Assembly: GCA_904420085.1 (NCBI GenBank)
Contig: CAJFUA010000072.1
Coordinates: forward strand, 1-64,000
Direction: 5' to 3'
Length of the DNA stretch: 64,000 bases
Source of the DNA: an uncultured Eubacterium sp.
Lineage (GTDB): Bacteria > Bacillota > Clostridia > Lachnospirales > Lachnospiraceae
Shown here: positions 43,339 to 52,367 of the stretch, one piece after another
Numbering within the stretch: the stretch's first letter is position 1
Layout: each line of letters begins with the position of its first letter
The notes under the pieces: model-generated
The model's database searches: none
What the model was told of the DNA's origin: nothing
What the model saw: only the letters and a program-made list of their open reading frames with translations
Made by a program: the position numbers and the translations under genes

Positions 43339-45765
43339 ATAAAAAGACCAATTTTTATTTCGTTTTTGGCTTTTGTATTTGGAGAGTTTATAGCTGTGCA
43401 GAATTTATGGTGGCTGTTCATTATGATCATCATAGGATTATCTGTAATAAAAATCATCACAAAACAACAGGTGACTGTATTTGTGGTGATTTTTTTGTTT
43501 TGCTTTTTAGGATTTCTTATTACTGATTATGAAATACAAATCAGGGATAAGGCATATGGCTGTGAAGAAAAACAGGTGGAGGTGACGGGGCGAATCAGCA
43601 AAATTGTTAAAAATCAGTATGGGTTTTATGTTTATTTACAAAATGTTTACCTGGAACAGATGAAATTGCGCCAGATGATTGTGGAGACAGAAAATGCAGA
43701 GGGTTTAAAAATAGGAAACAGAATAAAGGTTTCCGGTAGAATAAAGCAGTTTGCCACTGCCAGAAACAGAGGGAATTTTGACAGCAGAAAGTATTATATG
43801 TCTTTGGGTATTTATTTGAAAATTTCCGCAAAAGAGATTGAAATTATAAACAGTGATTATGATGGAATCAGACATTGTCTTGCAAAATTAAAGAACAGCA
43901 TGGAAAAAAAACTCAATCAAATCTGTAACGGTCATCACAAAGGCATTCTCAAAGTATTGGAAGGAAAAAATGCAATTTATGAGGGGATTCTTCTGGGGGA
44001 TAAATCAGATATGGATACAGAAATCAAAGAGTTATATTCTCTGTCAGGAATTTCTCACGTCCTTGCAATCAGCGGACTGCATATCAGCATTATTGGAATG
44101 TGTGTGTACAGACTGCTCCGAAAGAGGTGTTCCTTTGGAACAGGGGCATTTTTCTCCGTGACAGTGGTGGTCGGGTTTGGACTGCTGTCAGGGATGGCAA
44201 TCGCCAGTATTCGTGCCATTGTCATGTTTGGATTAAAACTGCTGGGAGAAGTGTTAGGAAGAAATTATGACTATGTGACCGCCATATCACTGGCGGGTTT
44301 CATGATTCTTCTGGGGAATCCGTTCGTTATCTATAACGCAGGGTTTCAAATGTCCTTTGTGGCAATCATAAGCATTGTCATTGTGTGGAAAAAGATAATG
44401 TACATTTTGCAGTTGAAGGCAGGAGATAAAATAAAAAAGTCTATATTATTTAGTCTGACAATCAGTATCTGTATGAATCCCATTGTGGCATATCATTATT
44501 TTACACTGCCTACTTATTCCTTCCTGCTCAATATGCTGGTTGTACCTCTGATGAGTGTCGTGGTAATTTCAGGTGCATCGGGCATTGGAATTTCCTATTT
44601 TGGAACAGGTGTCGGAAGCATAGTTCTGATGCCGGGATGTCTTGTGTTAGAACTATATAAAAAACTTTGTAATATATCTTTGAAACTTCCTTTTGCCAGT
44701 GTCATTGTAGGTCAGCCTCATTTGGCTGCCCTGTATATATATTATTTGTTTCTATTTGTTGCTTTGCTCTGGTTGGAACACAAAAGAAGGGACAGTTTAA
44801 AGAAAAAGAGGCAACAGATGGATGAAATACCACAAGAAGGAATTATGGTTGCACAATATTGTGAGAAGCAAAAGGATAAAAAAGGTGAGAAAAAGTTTTG
44901 GATTTTTCTGCTGGTGTTGACATTACTGTTGGAAATGATTTTGTATGGATATTATCCAATAGAAAGATATTTTTCAGACAGGGCTGTGCTGACAGTAACT
45001 ATGCTGGATGTGGGGCAGGGAGACGGAATGGTCATCCGAACGCCGGATAACAGGGTAATTACTATAGACGGTGGCAGTACATCCGTGGATTTGGTGGGAA
45101 AGTACCGCATGATGCCTTTTCTGAAATCCCAGTGTGTCAGAGAAATTGAGTATGCAGTTATGACTCATGCAGACAGCGACCATATCAGCGGACTGCTGGA
45201 ACTGATGAAAGAATCAGACAAAAATGGAGTTAAGATAAAAAATCTGGTACTTCCGGCGACTCCCTTGAAGGATGAAGCATATGATCAAATGATTCAGACA
45301 GCAGGGAAACATCATATTCTGGTGAGGTATATCACAAAGGGAGATTACATGCAGTTTGGAGAAGTGAAGTTTCAATGTATTCATCCGGGTACAGAAATAA
45401 TATCTGAGGACAGAAATGATTACTCCACGGTATTGAAAATGACATATAAAAAATTTTCTATGCTTTTTACCGGAGATATTTCATCAACACAGGAGCAGGA
45501 GGTAGCAGAGGATTTGAAGCAATGTACCATATTGAAAGTGGCGCATCACGGTTCAAAATATTCTTCCTGTGATGATTTTCTGCAGGAATTAAAACCAAGG
45601 TACAGTCTGATTTCCGTGGGCGAAAAAAATCTGTACGGACATCCCCATCAGGACACGATTCAAAGATTGGAAGCAAGTGGAAGTATTGTGTTGCGGACAG
45701 ATGAATCGGGAGAGATTACAGTAAAATCTGAGGGAGAAAATATGGTGATTGAAAAAACAAGATAG
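43339..45765 (+). CDS. comEC: ComEC/Rec2 DNA-uptake channel, apparent ATA start
   Basis: ComEC forms the membrane channel for single-stranded DNA entry. Regions are an N-terminal DUF4131 part with OB-fold, the competence domain (about 225-480; SGISHVLAISGLHISIIG) with many helices, and a C-terminal metallo-beta-lactamase domain (about 540-808; MLDVGQGDGMVIRTPDN, THADSDHISGLLEL, VAHHGSKYSS). No ATG fits the start. AAGGAG at 43326 points to ATA 43339, seven bases on, and that frame reads KRPIFISFLAFVFGEF, matching the usual (M)KRPL N-terminus of ComEC. The track uses TTG 43366, which lacks a ribosome site. ATA could lower expression strongly or mark a mutation. Confidence 0.9.
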   Translation: MKRPIFISFLAFVFGEFIAVQNLWWLFIMIIIGLSVIKIITKQQVTVFVVIFLFCFLGFLITDYEIQIRDKAYGCEEKQVEVTGRISKIVKNQYGFYVYLQNVYLEQMKLRQMIVETENAEGLKIGNRIKVSGRIKQFATARNRGNFDSRKYYMSLGIYLKISAKEIEIINSDYDGIRHCLAKLKNSMEKKLNQICNGHHKGILKVLEGKNAIYEGILLGDKSDMDTEIKELYSLSGISHVLAISGLHISIIGMCVYRLLRKRCSFGTGAFFSVTVVVGFGLLSGMAIASIRAIVMFGLKLLGEVLGRNYDYVTAISLAGFMILLGNPFVIYNAGFQMSFVAIISIVIVWKKIMYILQLKAGDKIKKSILFSLTISICMNPIVAYHYFTLPTYSFLLNMLVVPLMSVVVISGASGIGISYFGTGVGSIVLMPGCLVLELYKKLCNISLKLPFASVIVGQPHLAALYIYYLFLFVALLWLEHKRRDSLKKKRQQMDEIPQEGIMVAQYCEKQKDKKGEKKFWIFLLVLTLLLEMILYGYYPIERYFSDRAVLTVTMLDVGQGDGMVIRTPDNRVITIDGGSTSVDLVGKYRMMPFLKSQCVREIEYAVMTHADSDHISGLLELMKESDKNGVKIKNLVLPATPLKDEAYDQMIQTAGKHHILVRYITKGDYMQFGEVKFQCIHPGTEIISEDRNDYSTVLKMTYKKFSMLFTGDISSTQEQEVAEDLKQCTILKVAHHGSKYSSCDDFLQELKPRYSLISVGEKNLYGHPHQDTIQRLEASGSIVLRTDESGEITVKSEGENMVIEKTR

Positions 45766-45833
45766 AATTTCATGCTAGAATGTGTTATGATGCAAACGAA
45801 GAAAAACAGTGTGTGAATGATTCGAGGTAAACA

Positions 45834-46814
45834 ATGAAAACACTTGCGGCAGATATAAAATCAGGAAATTTTAAAAAGGTGTATTTGATTTGTGGAGAAG
45901 AAGAGTATCTCAAATTAAATTACAAAAATCAGTTCATCAGAGCCGTGGCAGGTGATGATACGATGAATCTGGGAATATATGAAGGAAAGAACTTTGACGT
46001 GAATGAAGTGATTGATACGGCGGAAACTTTTCCATTCTTTGCGGAGCGCAGGCTGATTGTCATGGAAGATACCGGACTGTTCAAGAGTGGCGGGGAGGAA
46101 CTGGCTGAATACATGGGCAAAATTCCGGACAGTACCATCTTTTTGTTTGTGGAGCAGAATGTGGACAAACGAAGCAAAATGTATAAGGCTGTGAAAGCCA
46201 ATGGTTACATTTGCGAGATTAACAGGCAGACAGAAAAAGATTTGTCCCTATGGGCGGCCAGAATTTTTGCCAAAGACGGTAAAAAAATCACCAATGCAGA
46301 TATGTCTTATCTGATTGCAAACGTTGGAACGGACATGGAAGTATTGTCTAAAGAAATAGAAAAACTGATTAGTTATGATTTGAATAAAGAGATTATATCA
46401 AAAGAAGATATTGATGCCGTCTGTGTGAAACAGTTGAATGTCCGGATATTTGACATGGTAGATGCCATATCCGTTAAAAATCAGAAAAAGACATTGGATT
46501 GTTATTATGAACTGATTGCAGAAAAAGAACCGCCTATGCGTATTCTTTTTATGGTGGCGAGACAGTTTCACCTGATACTGCAGGCAAAAGATTTATCGGC
46601 AAGGGGCATGAGCAAGGATCAGATAGCCCAAACCATGGGCGTGCAGGGATTTATTGCCACAAAAAGCATCCGTCAAAGCAGAAATTTTTCTGTCGCTGAA
46701 TTAAAATCAGCGTTGGCAGAAAGCGTGCAGACGGAAGAGATGATTAAAAAAGGAATGCTGGATGAAAATATCGGAGTGGAGATGCTTTTAATAAAATACA
46801 GCCGCGCAGCGTAA
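45834..46814 (+). CDS. holA: DNA polymerase III delta subunit
   Basis: HolA opens the sliding clamp within the clamp loader. The 326-residue protein begins with a lysine-rich helix and FKKVYLICGEEEYLKLNYKNQF, the degenerate nucleotide-binding region typical of delta, and ends with a helical collar domain (about 215-326; FMVARQFHLILQAKDLSARGMSKDQIA). Position directly after comEC and convergent with rpsT is conserved in Firmicutes. A GAGG site lies seven bases before ATG 45834. Confidence 0.93.
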   Translation: MKTLAADIKSGNFKKVYLICGEEEYLKLNYKNQFIRAVAGDDTMNLGIYEGKNFDVNEVIDTAETFPFFAERRLIVMEDTGLFKSGGEELAEYMGKIPDSTIFLFVEQNVDKRSKMYKAVKANGYICEINRQTEKDLSLWAARIFAKDGKKITNADMSYLIANVGTDMEVLSKEIEKLISYDLNKEIISKEDIDAVCVKQLNVRIFDMVDAISVKNQKKTLDCYYELIAEKEPPMRILFMVARQFHLILQAKDLSARGMSKDQIAQTMGVQGFIATKSIRQSRNFSVAELKSALAESVQTEEMIKKGMLDENIGVEMLLIKYSRAA

Positions 46815-46898
46815 ACAATCACTTGGATGAAAAGATTTTCATTGAAGAGGAAATATATTTTGTGCAGGAACAATATTGCCTGCCGGATTTTTACATAC

Positions 46899-46933
46899 AA
46901 AAAGAAGCTATAGAAAAACTACAGCTTCTTTTT
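46899..46933. terminator. Bidirectional terminator between holA and rpsT
   Basis: AAAAAGAAGCTATAG pairs with CTACAGCTTCTTTTT (one mismatch) around a five-A loop, with A- and T-runs at the ends. Confidence 0.88.
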
Positions 46934-46953
46934 ATGTTACAGTTTCATAGGAA

Positions 46954-47217
46954 CTATGCTACTGTGTTTACTAATTTTGTTAATCTGGATACTTTTCTGG
47001 CAACGTTGTTCTTGTGGTAAATACCCTTAGAACCAGCCATTGTGATAGCCTTTGTAGCTGCCTGTAAAGCTTCCGTAGCAGCAGCTTTGTCGTTTGCTGC
47101 AACAGCTGCTTCCACTTTCTTAATAGATGTCTTAACAGCTGATTTGATCGCTTTGTTTCTTTCGTACTTTGTCTGATTAACTAAAATTCTTTTCTTTGCT
47201 GACTTAATGTTAGCCAT
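46954..47217 (-). CDS. rpsT: 30S ribosomal protein S20
   Basis: The 87-residue S20 is lysine- and alanine-rich, beginning MANIKSAKKRILVNQTKYERNKAIKSAVKTSIKKVEAAV and ending RKVSRLTKLVNTVA, as expected for this 16S-binding protein of the small subunit. The 186-residue track ORF reads through the leader; the true ATG at 47217 has CGGAGG eight bases upstream. It is divergent from gpr. Confidence 0.97.
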   Translation of the reverse strand: MANIKSAKKRILVNQTKYERNKAIKSAVKTSIKKVEAAVAANDKAAATEALQAATKAITMAGSKGIYHKNNVARKVSRLTKLVNTVA

Positions 47218-47248
47218 TTTTCTTACCTCCGCGAAAAATAAAAAATTT

Positions 47249-47321
47249 GATTTCCGTTGAGAGAGATTGGAAATCTGTTTCACAATCTGCGTCCCTTGGA
47301 ATATGCGGACTAAGACGCAGA
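47249..47321 (-). promoter_or_regulatory. Structured leader of rpsT, candidate autoregulatory site
   Basis: On the minus-strand transcript two stems precede the ribosome site: TCTGCGTC/GACGCAGA (8 bp, 47286-47321) and GATTTCC/GGAAATC (7 bp, 47249-47275). Ribosomal-protein leaders often bind their own product; S20 is autoregulated in E. coli. Whether these stems imitate the 16S binding site is not tested. Confidence 0.45.
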
Positions 47322-47412
47322 CATCAAAAGGTATTTTAGTAAAAATGAGAGATATTGTCAATACTAATTTAGAGAAAAAACAGTTATAGGGAGAATATAG
47401 AGGATAAAAGAT

Positions 47413-48327
47413 ATGGAACAGGAAAATAAAATGAAAAATATTCACACGGACTTGGCCTTGGAAGAGCGGGAACGATTTGAGCGCAATGTAGAAATTCAGG
47501 GTGTGGAAATACAAAACAGTTTTGATAAGAATATCAATATGAATACCACCATAGTGGACATTGTCAATGAAGCGGGTGCGAAAGCCATGGGAAAACCGGT
47601 AGGCAGTTATATTACAATGGAATCCAGAATTTTAAAAGCTCCAAAGGAACGGGAAAGGAAAAGTATTGCAAAGGAACTTTCCAACCATTTAAGAGAAATT
47701 ACCAAAAAAGATTCCGTAAAATCGGTTCTGATTGTAGGATTGGGAAATAAACTGGCCACGCCTGATGCATTAGGTCCGAAAACCGTGGAGGAGATACTGC
47801 CGGGGAAAAATGTTTACTGCATTGCGCCCGGCGTACTGGCGCAGACCGGTATGGAAACCTTTGACATTATCAAAGGAATTGTGAAAGAAGTAGAGCCGGA
47901 TATTGTGATTGCCATTGATTCTTTGGCGGCCAGAAACGTGCGAAGAATTACCACGACCATACAGATTACGGACACGGGCATTACTCCGGGAGCAGGTATC
48001 GGAAATCAGAGAAAAGGGTTAAACCAAAAAAGTCTTGGCAAAAAAGTTATTGCCATTGGCGTGCCTATGGTTGTAAGTGGTGCAACCATAGTGAATGATA
48101 CAATGGAAAATCTGATTGGTATCTTATCAAAGACAAATAATCACTCCGTTGCCAATCTCTTTAAAGATTATACGCGGGAAGAAAAATATCAGTTGTTTGA
48201 AGAACTGTTATCAGAGGAGACGGAGCAGATGTTTGTAACTCCCAAGGATGTAGATGAAATTGTTGAAAATTTGAGTACAACGATTGCTCACGGTCTCAAT
48301 GAATTTTGCAGACAGGCATTGTTCTAA
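47413..48327 (+). CDS. gpr: GPR endopeptidase (germination protease)
   Basis: GPR degrades small acid-soluble spore proteins when spores germinate. The 304-residue zymogen contains HTDLALEERERF near the start, resembling the SASP cleavage site at which the propeptide is removed. The core shows VGLGNKLATPDALGP, GVLAQTGMETFDII and IAIDSLAARNVRRITTTIQITDTGITPGAGIGN. Together with spoIIP 53 bases on, it shows that the organism has sporulation genes. An ATG at 47431 is an alternative start. Confidence 0.95.
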   Translation: MEQENKMKNIHTDLALEERERFERNVEIQGVEIQNSFDKNINMNTTIVDIVNEAGAKAMGKPVGSYITMESRILKAPKERERKSIAKELSNHLREITKKDSVKSVLIVGLGNKLATPDALGPKTVEEILPGKNVYCIAPGVLAQTGMETFDIIKGIVKEVEPDIVIAIDSLAARNVRRITTTIQITDTGITPGAGIGNQRKGLNQKSLGKKVIAIGVPMVVSGATIVNDTMENLIGILSKTNNHSVANLFKDYTREEKYQLFEELLSEETEQMFVTPKDVDEIVENLSTTIAHGLNEFCRQALF

Positions 48328-48380
48328 TATATCCATGTCCCACATATATTATATAAGTGGGACAAAGGTGAGGTGTTTGG

Positions 48381-49670
48381 GTGCAAAGAGGAGTGAGAAG
48401 AAATACAAATAGAATCATGTTTCCGGAAGTGAGGATTTCCCAGTCACTGATTCAAAATATCATGAAAGGGGTTATTATTATTCTATGCCTGTATATTGCA
48501 GTAAAATGCGTCAATCTGATGACTGCAGATAAGGCAAAAGAAGTAGGGGTTCAGGTGGTAAGCGACACTTCAAAAATGCTGGCGAAAGAGATTGTGGAGA
48601 ATGGAAGTGTTATGAGCCGTTACATGCTGTATGTGGAAAATCATGCTTCTATGACGGAAGCGGCAAAAAAAGAGGTACTGGATCAAATCGTGTCCGAGTA
48701 CATCAGCCACAGCGAATATACTTATGATACAAGTGACCCGGGATATTCTCAGGTAATTAATCTCATATATGAAAATGCGGGGCATCAGCAGGAAGAACCG
48801 ACCACCGTACCGGAAGAAACCACAAAAAAGAAAGAAGAAAAATCTGTGAAAACAGCAGCCAATGTGATTGTTCCTATGCCGAAAGTACAGGGAAAACTAT
48901 ATACGGCGGACAATATTGGAAGTTTTGACAGCGTTATCAATAAATTTTATATTATTACAGCAGCCACCACCATCAAAGAAAGTGATATGCCTGTTAAGGC
49001 GGCAATGAATGAGGAATTTAAAATCAAAGGAAACAACAAAAAGCCACAGATTCTTATTTATCATACCCATTCCCAAGAGGACTTCAGCAACAGCAGTGGA
49101 GATGATTCCACTACAATTATCGGCGTTGGGGAGCGTCTGACAAAAATATTGGAAGATCAGTTCGGATACAATGTGATTCATGATAAATCGGAATATGATC
49201 TGGTAGACGGTAAACTGGACAGAAATGAGGCATACGATCAGTCCAGAGAAGGAGTTAAGAAAATATTGGAGAAATATCCGTCCATCAGTTTGATTTTGGA
49301 TATCCACAGAGATGGCGTCAATGAGGGAACAAGGCTGGTTACGGAGGTAAACGGGAAAAGTACGGCACAGGTCATGTTTTTTAATGGAATGTCACGGTTT
49401 AAAACTACAGGAGATATAGACTATCTGTATAATCCTTATCTGTATGAAAATCTGGCACTGTCACTGCAGATGAAAGTCAATGCCGAGGCGTATTATCCGG
49501 GATTTGCCAGACACAATTATGTCAATGCCTATAAATACAATCTGGATTTATGCAAACAGTCCATGCTGATAGAAGTAGGAGCCCAGACCAATACCTATCA
49601 GGAGGCAAGAAATGCGGCAGAACCATTGGCAAGACTCATTGATATCGTCATGGGGAAAAAGAAAAAATAA
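48381..49670 (+). CDS. spoIIP: Stage II sporulation protein P
   Basis: SpoIIP is an amidase and endopeptidase that, with SpoIID and SpoIIM, removes septal peptidoglycan for engulfment. The 429-residue protein starts at GTG 48381, has one membrane helix (about 28-50), a variable linker with a Thr/Glu/Lys-rich stretch and a C-terminal catalytic domain (about 205-429) with ILIYHTHSQEDF, SLILDIHRDGVN and LIEVGAQTNTYQEA, which supply the metal-binding His and Glu residues. The gpr-spoIIP order is conserved in Firmicutes. Confidence 0.95.
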   Translation: MQRGVRRNTNRIMFPEVRISQSLIQNIMKGVIIILCLYIAVKCVNLMTADKAKEVGVQVVSDTSKMLAKEIVENGSVMSRYMLYVENHASMTEAAKKEVLDQIVSEYISHSEYTYDTSDPGYSQVINLIYENAGHQQEEPTTVPEETTKKKEEKSVKTAANVIVPMPKVQGKLYTADNIGSFDSVINKFYIITAATTIKESDMPVKAAMNEEFKIKGNNKKPQILIYHTHSQEDFSNSSGDDSTTIIGVGERLTKILEDQFGYNVIHDKSEYDLVDGKLDRNEAYDQSREGVKKILEKYPSISLILDIHRDGVNEGTRLVTEVNGKSTAQVMFFNGMSRFKTTGDIDYLYNPYLYENLALSLQMKVNAEAYYPGFARHNYVNAYKYNLDLCKQSMLIEVGAQTNTYQEARNAAEPLARLIDIVMGKKKK

Positions 49671-49684
49671 ACCCATTGAAACAC

Positions 49685-49948
49685 TGCATCGCAGTGATAA
49701 AGGGCGTATCTGTCTCTCTGATAACTTCATAACTTAAATATTTGTAAATATGAAAAGAGGTTGTCAATCTGAAAGCACCGACTTCATCTTCACCGAATCT
49801 TTGATAGATTCGCTTCAGTGAAGTCTTAAAATCTGATTTTGTGAATCAGATTTTAACTTTCATTGACAATCTCGTTTCATATACAAATAAATTAAGTTCT
49901 TCAATATTATCAGAGAGACAGATACGCCCCTTTATCACCATCGATGCA
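49685..49948. repeat. 264-bp nested inverted-repeat element (MITE or structured RNA)
   Basis: The ends TGCATCG and CGATGCA begin an imperfect inverted repeat of about 85-90 bases per arm, including an exact 20-base match CGTATCTGTCTCTCTGATAA. The arms run inward to TTGTCAAT/ATTGACAA. The centre holds two further hairpins: GACTTCA/TGAAGTC with GAATCT/AGATTC (49780-49825), and a perfect 13-bp stem TTAAAATCTGATT/AATCAGATTTTAA (49826-49856). The whole would fold as a three-way junction. It lies between convergent spoIIP and dut with no coding content and no clear target duplication. It could be a miniature transposable element or a structured RNA. Confidence 0.8.
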
Positions 49949-49962
49949 CGATTCCGGTGGAA

Positions 49963-50394
49963 TTATTTGCTTCCGGTAGAACCGAATCCGCCGGTTCCCC
50001 GCACGGTGTCAGACAGTTCGTCCACCTCCTCAAAATCTACTTTCAAAAACGGTGCAATCACTATCTGGGCAATCCGCTCATTGGGCTCTACCACTCTGGC
50101 TTCCGATGCATGATTGTAGAGAGCCACCGTGATTTCACCCCGGTAGTCTGCATCCACAACACCTACCTTGTTAGCCGGAGCCAGTCCCTTTTTACAGGAA
50201 AGACCGCTTCTGGCATAGACAAATCCTGCATATCCCATCGGTATTTCCATGGCAATGCCGGTTCCGATAAATGCCGTTTCGCCCGGCTGGAGGGTGATTG
50301 GTTCGTCAATGCATGCATATAAATCAGCTCCGGCAGCATATTGGGAACCATAAGTCGGTATGGTTGCTTTTTTATTTAATTTCTTAATATTCAT
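49963..50394 (-). CDS. dut: dUTP diphosphatase
   Basis: Trimeric dUTPase removes dUTP and provides dUMP. From ATG 50394 (AAGGAGAAACATACAA upstream) it has 143 residues; the longer track start adds an unrelated extension. The five motifs are visible: AAGADLYA, YARSGLSCKKGL, GVVDADYRGEI, ERIAQIVI and the C-terminal RGTGGFGSTG P-loop-like arm. It may be cotranscribed with nrdG, whose stop is 26 bases upstream. Confidence 0.97.
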   Translation of the reverse strand: MNIKKLNKKATIPTYGSQYAAGADLYACIDEPITLQPGETAFIGTGIAMEIPMGYAGFVYARSGLSCKKGLAPANKVGVVDADYRGEITVALYNHASEARVVEPNERIAQIVIAPFLKVDFEEVDELSDTVRGTGGFGSTGSK

Positions 50395-50419
50395 TTGTAT
50401 GTTTCTCCTTTCCATTCGT

Positions 50420-50947
50420 TTATAACTGTTTTTCCCACAAAACAATTTTTCCACTTTCCAAAGTTTCTGGTATTTTAATCAGCCGTTGGTTTTCTGAACC
50501 CCGAAAAACAAGACTTGGATTTTTCAGAGCCTCAATAAAAGGTCCATCCACCAGCACATCAATATATGACAGCAGTTCCCGGGTCTCTTCCCAGTTTTTG
50601 TACATATGCGCCATTACGTCTTTTTCAAACTCATATCCGGTAAAGCACCAGATAGTTTTATCAGGATAAATCTCTTTGATCTTTCTGGCAAGTGGAAGAA
50701 GCCCCTGCTGATTGACTCTTTCTAACGGCTCGCCGCCCAAAAAAGTTACACCGGCATAGGCGCCGAAACTTAGCGTGTCAATAATGTAATCAATGGTTTC
50801 CTCATTAAAAACTTTTCCATAATTGAAATCCCATGCTTCTTCATTAAAGCAGCCCGGGCATCGGTGATGACATCCGCTGACAAACAGGGAGACCCGGATG
50901 CCGGGACCGTTGGCTACATCATATGTTTTAATCTCTGCATAATTCAA
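50420..50947 (-). CDS. nrdG: Anaerobic ribonucleotide reductase activating protein
   Basis: NrdG is a radical-SAM enzyme that installs the glycyl radical on NrdD under anaerobic conditions. The iron-sulphur ligands are in SGCHHRCPGCFNEEAWDF. GVTFLGGEPL and IWCFTGYEFE are standard. I chose TTG 50947 (MNYAEIKTYDVANGPG, the usual N-terminus, with GGGAGG eight bases before) over the track's GTG 50956, which falls inside the ribosome site. nrdD is not in the window. Confidence 0.93.
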   Translation of the reverse strand: MNYAEIKTYDVANGPGIRVSLFVSGCHHRCPGCFNEEAWDFNYGKVFNEETIDYIIDTLSFGAYAGVTFLGGEPLERVNQQGLLPLARKIKEIYPDKTIWCFTGYEFEKDVMAHMYKNWEETRELLSYIDVLVDGPFIEALKNPSLVFRGSENQRLIKIPETLESGKIVLWEKQL

Positions 50948-50967
50948 TCCATCCACCTCCCATTGGT

Positions 50968-52116
50968 TTACGCAAAACGCTTCACAGCCTGACTGACTAC
51001 ATCTGCCACATTCGGGTTAAATGCTTCCGGCAGAATATTTTCCTCGCTTAATTCATCTTCCGGTACAAGGGAAGCGATGGCAAGGGCGGCAGCCAACTTC
51101 ATTTCTTCAGTAATCTGCGTAGCACGACCTTCCAGAGCACCCTTAAAAATACCCGGAAATGCCACCACATTGTTTACCTGATTTGGAAAATCAGACCGTC
51201 CGGTTCCCACCACTCTGGCGCCGGCAGATTTCGCCACATCCGGCATGATTTCAGGAACAGGATTTGCCATGGCAAATATAATGGCATCCTGATTCATGGT
51301 CTGAACCATCTGGGCGGTCACCATATTTGGAGCAGATACACCGATGAAAATATCGGCGCCTTGCAATGCGTCAGCCAATTGACCGTTCATGCCTGAAAGA
51401 TTTGTAACCTCAGCCATCTCTTTCTGTGCCCAGTTTAAATCTTTTATATCCTTCGAGAGGATTCCATATAATCCGCAGATTGTAACATCTTTAAAACCGT
51501 AATTGAGAAGGAGTTTGCAGATGGCAATACCGGCAGAGCCGTCGCCGTTGATGACCACTTTGCAGTTTTCTTTTTTCTTTTCCACAACTTTCAGGGCATT
51601 GATAATACCGGCAAGAACAACGATGGCTGTACCGTGCTGGTCATCATGAAATACCGGAATATTCAGTTTCTCTTTTAGTCTGCTTTCTATTTCAAAACAT
51701 CTTGGAGCGGATATATCTTCCAGATTAATGCCGCCGAATCCCGGGGCGATCCGTACCACCGTATCAATAATTTCCTCCGTATCCTGTGTGTCCAGACAGA
51801 TAGGAACGGCATTGACGCCGCCGAACTCCTTAAAAAGTACGGCCTTGCCTTCCATGACAGGCATGGCAGCCTCCGGTCCGATATTTCCGAGCCCCAGAAC
51901 GGCACTGCCGTCTGATACTACAGCTACCGTGTTGGCTTTCCATGTATATTTATAAACATCATCCCGGTTTGCCGCAATTTTTCTGCAAGGCTCCGCAACG
52001 CCGGGGGTGTAAGCCAGAGATAAATCTTCCCGTGATTTCACATGACATTTTGCCTCAGTGCTTAATTTTCCCACCAATTCTTCATGTAATTTCAAAGCTT
52101 TTTCGTCTGTTGTCAT
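50968..52116 (-). CDS. NAD(P)-dependent malic enzyme
   Basis: The 382-residue enzyme oxidatively decarboxylates malate to pyruvate. The malic domain (about 15-160) has SLAYTPGVAEPC, DGSAVLGLGNIGPEAAMPVMEGK and FHDDQHGTAIV with the metal-binding acidic residues. A Rossmann domain (about 165-380) shows VINGDGSAGIAICKLL. At this size it is the short bacterial form without a phosphotransacetylase-like tail. It is upstream of nrdG in the same direction, with GGAGGATTAAA before the ATG, and divergent from rho. Confidence 0.95.
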   Translation of the reverse strand: MTTDEKALKLHEELVGKLSTEAKCHVKSREDLSLAYTPGVAEPCRKIAANRDDVYKYTWKANTVAVVSDGSAVLGLGNIGPEAAMPVMEGKAVLFKEFGGVNAVPICLDTQDTEEIIDTVVRIAPGFGGINLEDISAPRCFEIESRLKEKLNIPVFHDDQHGTAIVVLAGIINALKVVEKKKENCKVVINGDGSAGIAICKLLLNYGFKDVTICGLYGILSKDIKDLNWAQKEMAEVTNLSGMNGQLADALQGADIFIGVSAPNMVTAQMVQTMNQDAIIFAMANPVPEIMPDVAKSAGARVVGTGRSDFPNQVNNVVAFPGIFKGALEGRATQITEEMKLAAALAIASLVPEDELSEENILPEAFNPNVADVVSQAVKRFA

Positions 52117-52367
52117 TTTAATCCTCCATTCATCCCGTTAGATTTAGGTCTGCTAAAACGGAAACAGTCATGAATCCATTTGCCGCAACCTAAGATAGAA
52201 CTGTTACTTAGTATAACATAGTTTAAAAATTAACACTATGATTTTTTCTTATCCTGTGTTAAAATATGGTATCGAAACAGATTCTATGCATTCCAGAGGG
52301 AAATCCCCTATAAATCCATGTAGAATAAATAATTATAAATAAAAGAAAGAACTTGGGAAGGAGTTTT

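Noticed and set aside
46954-47514. 186-residue reading of the rpsT frame
   Set aside because: The first 99 residues translate the structured leader and overlap gpr; the S20 family start is MANIK at 47217.
49841-50322. Plus-strand ORFs of 90 and 121 residues
   Set aside because: They are antisense to dut and partly inside the inverted-repeat element.
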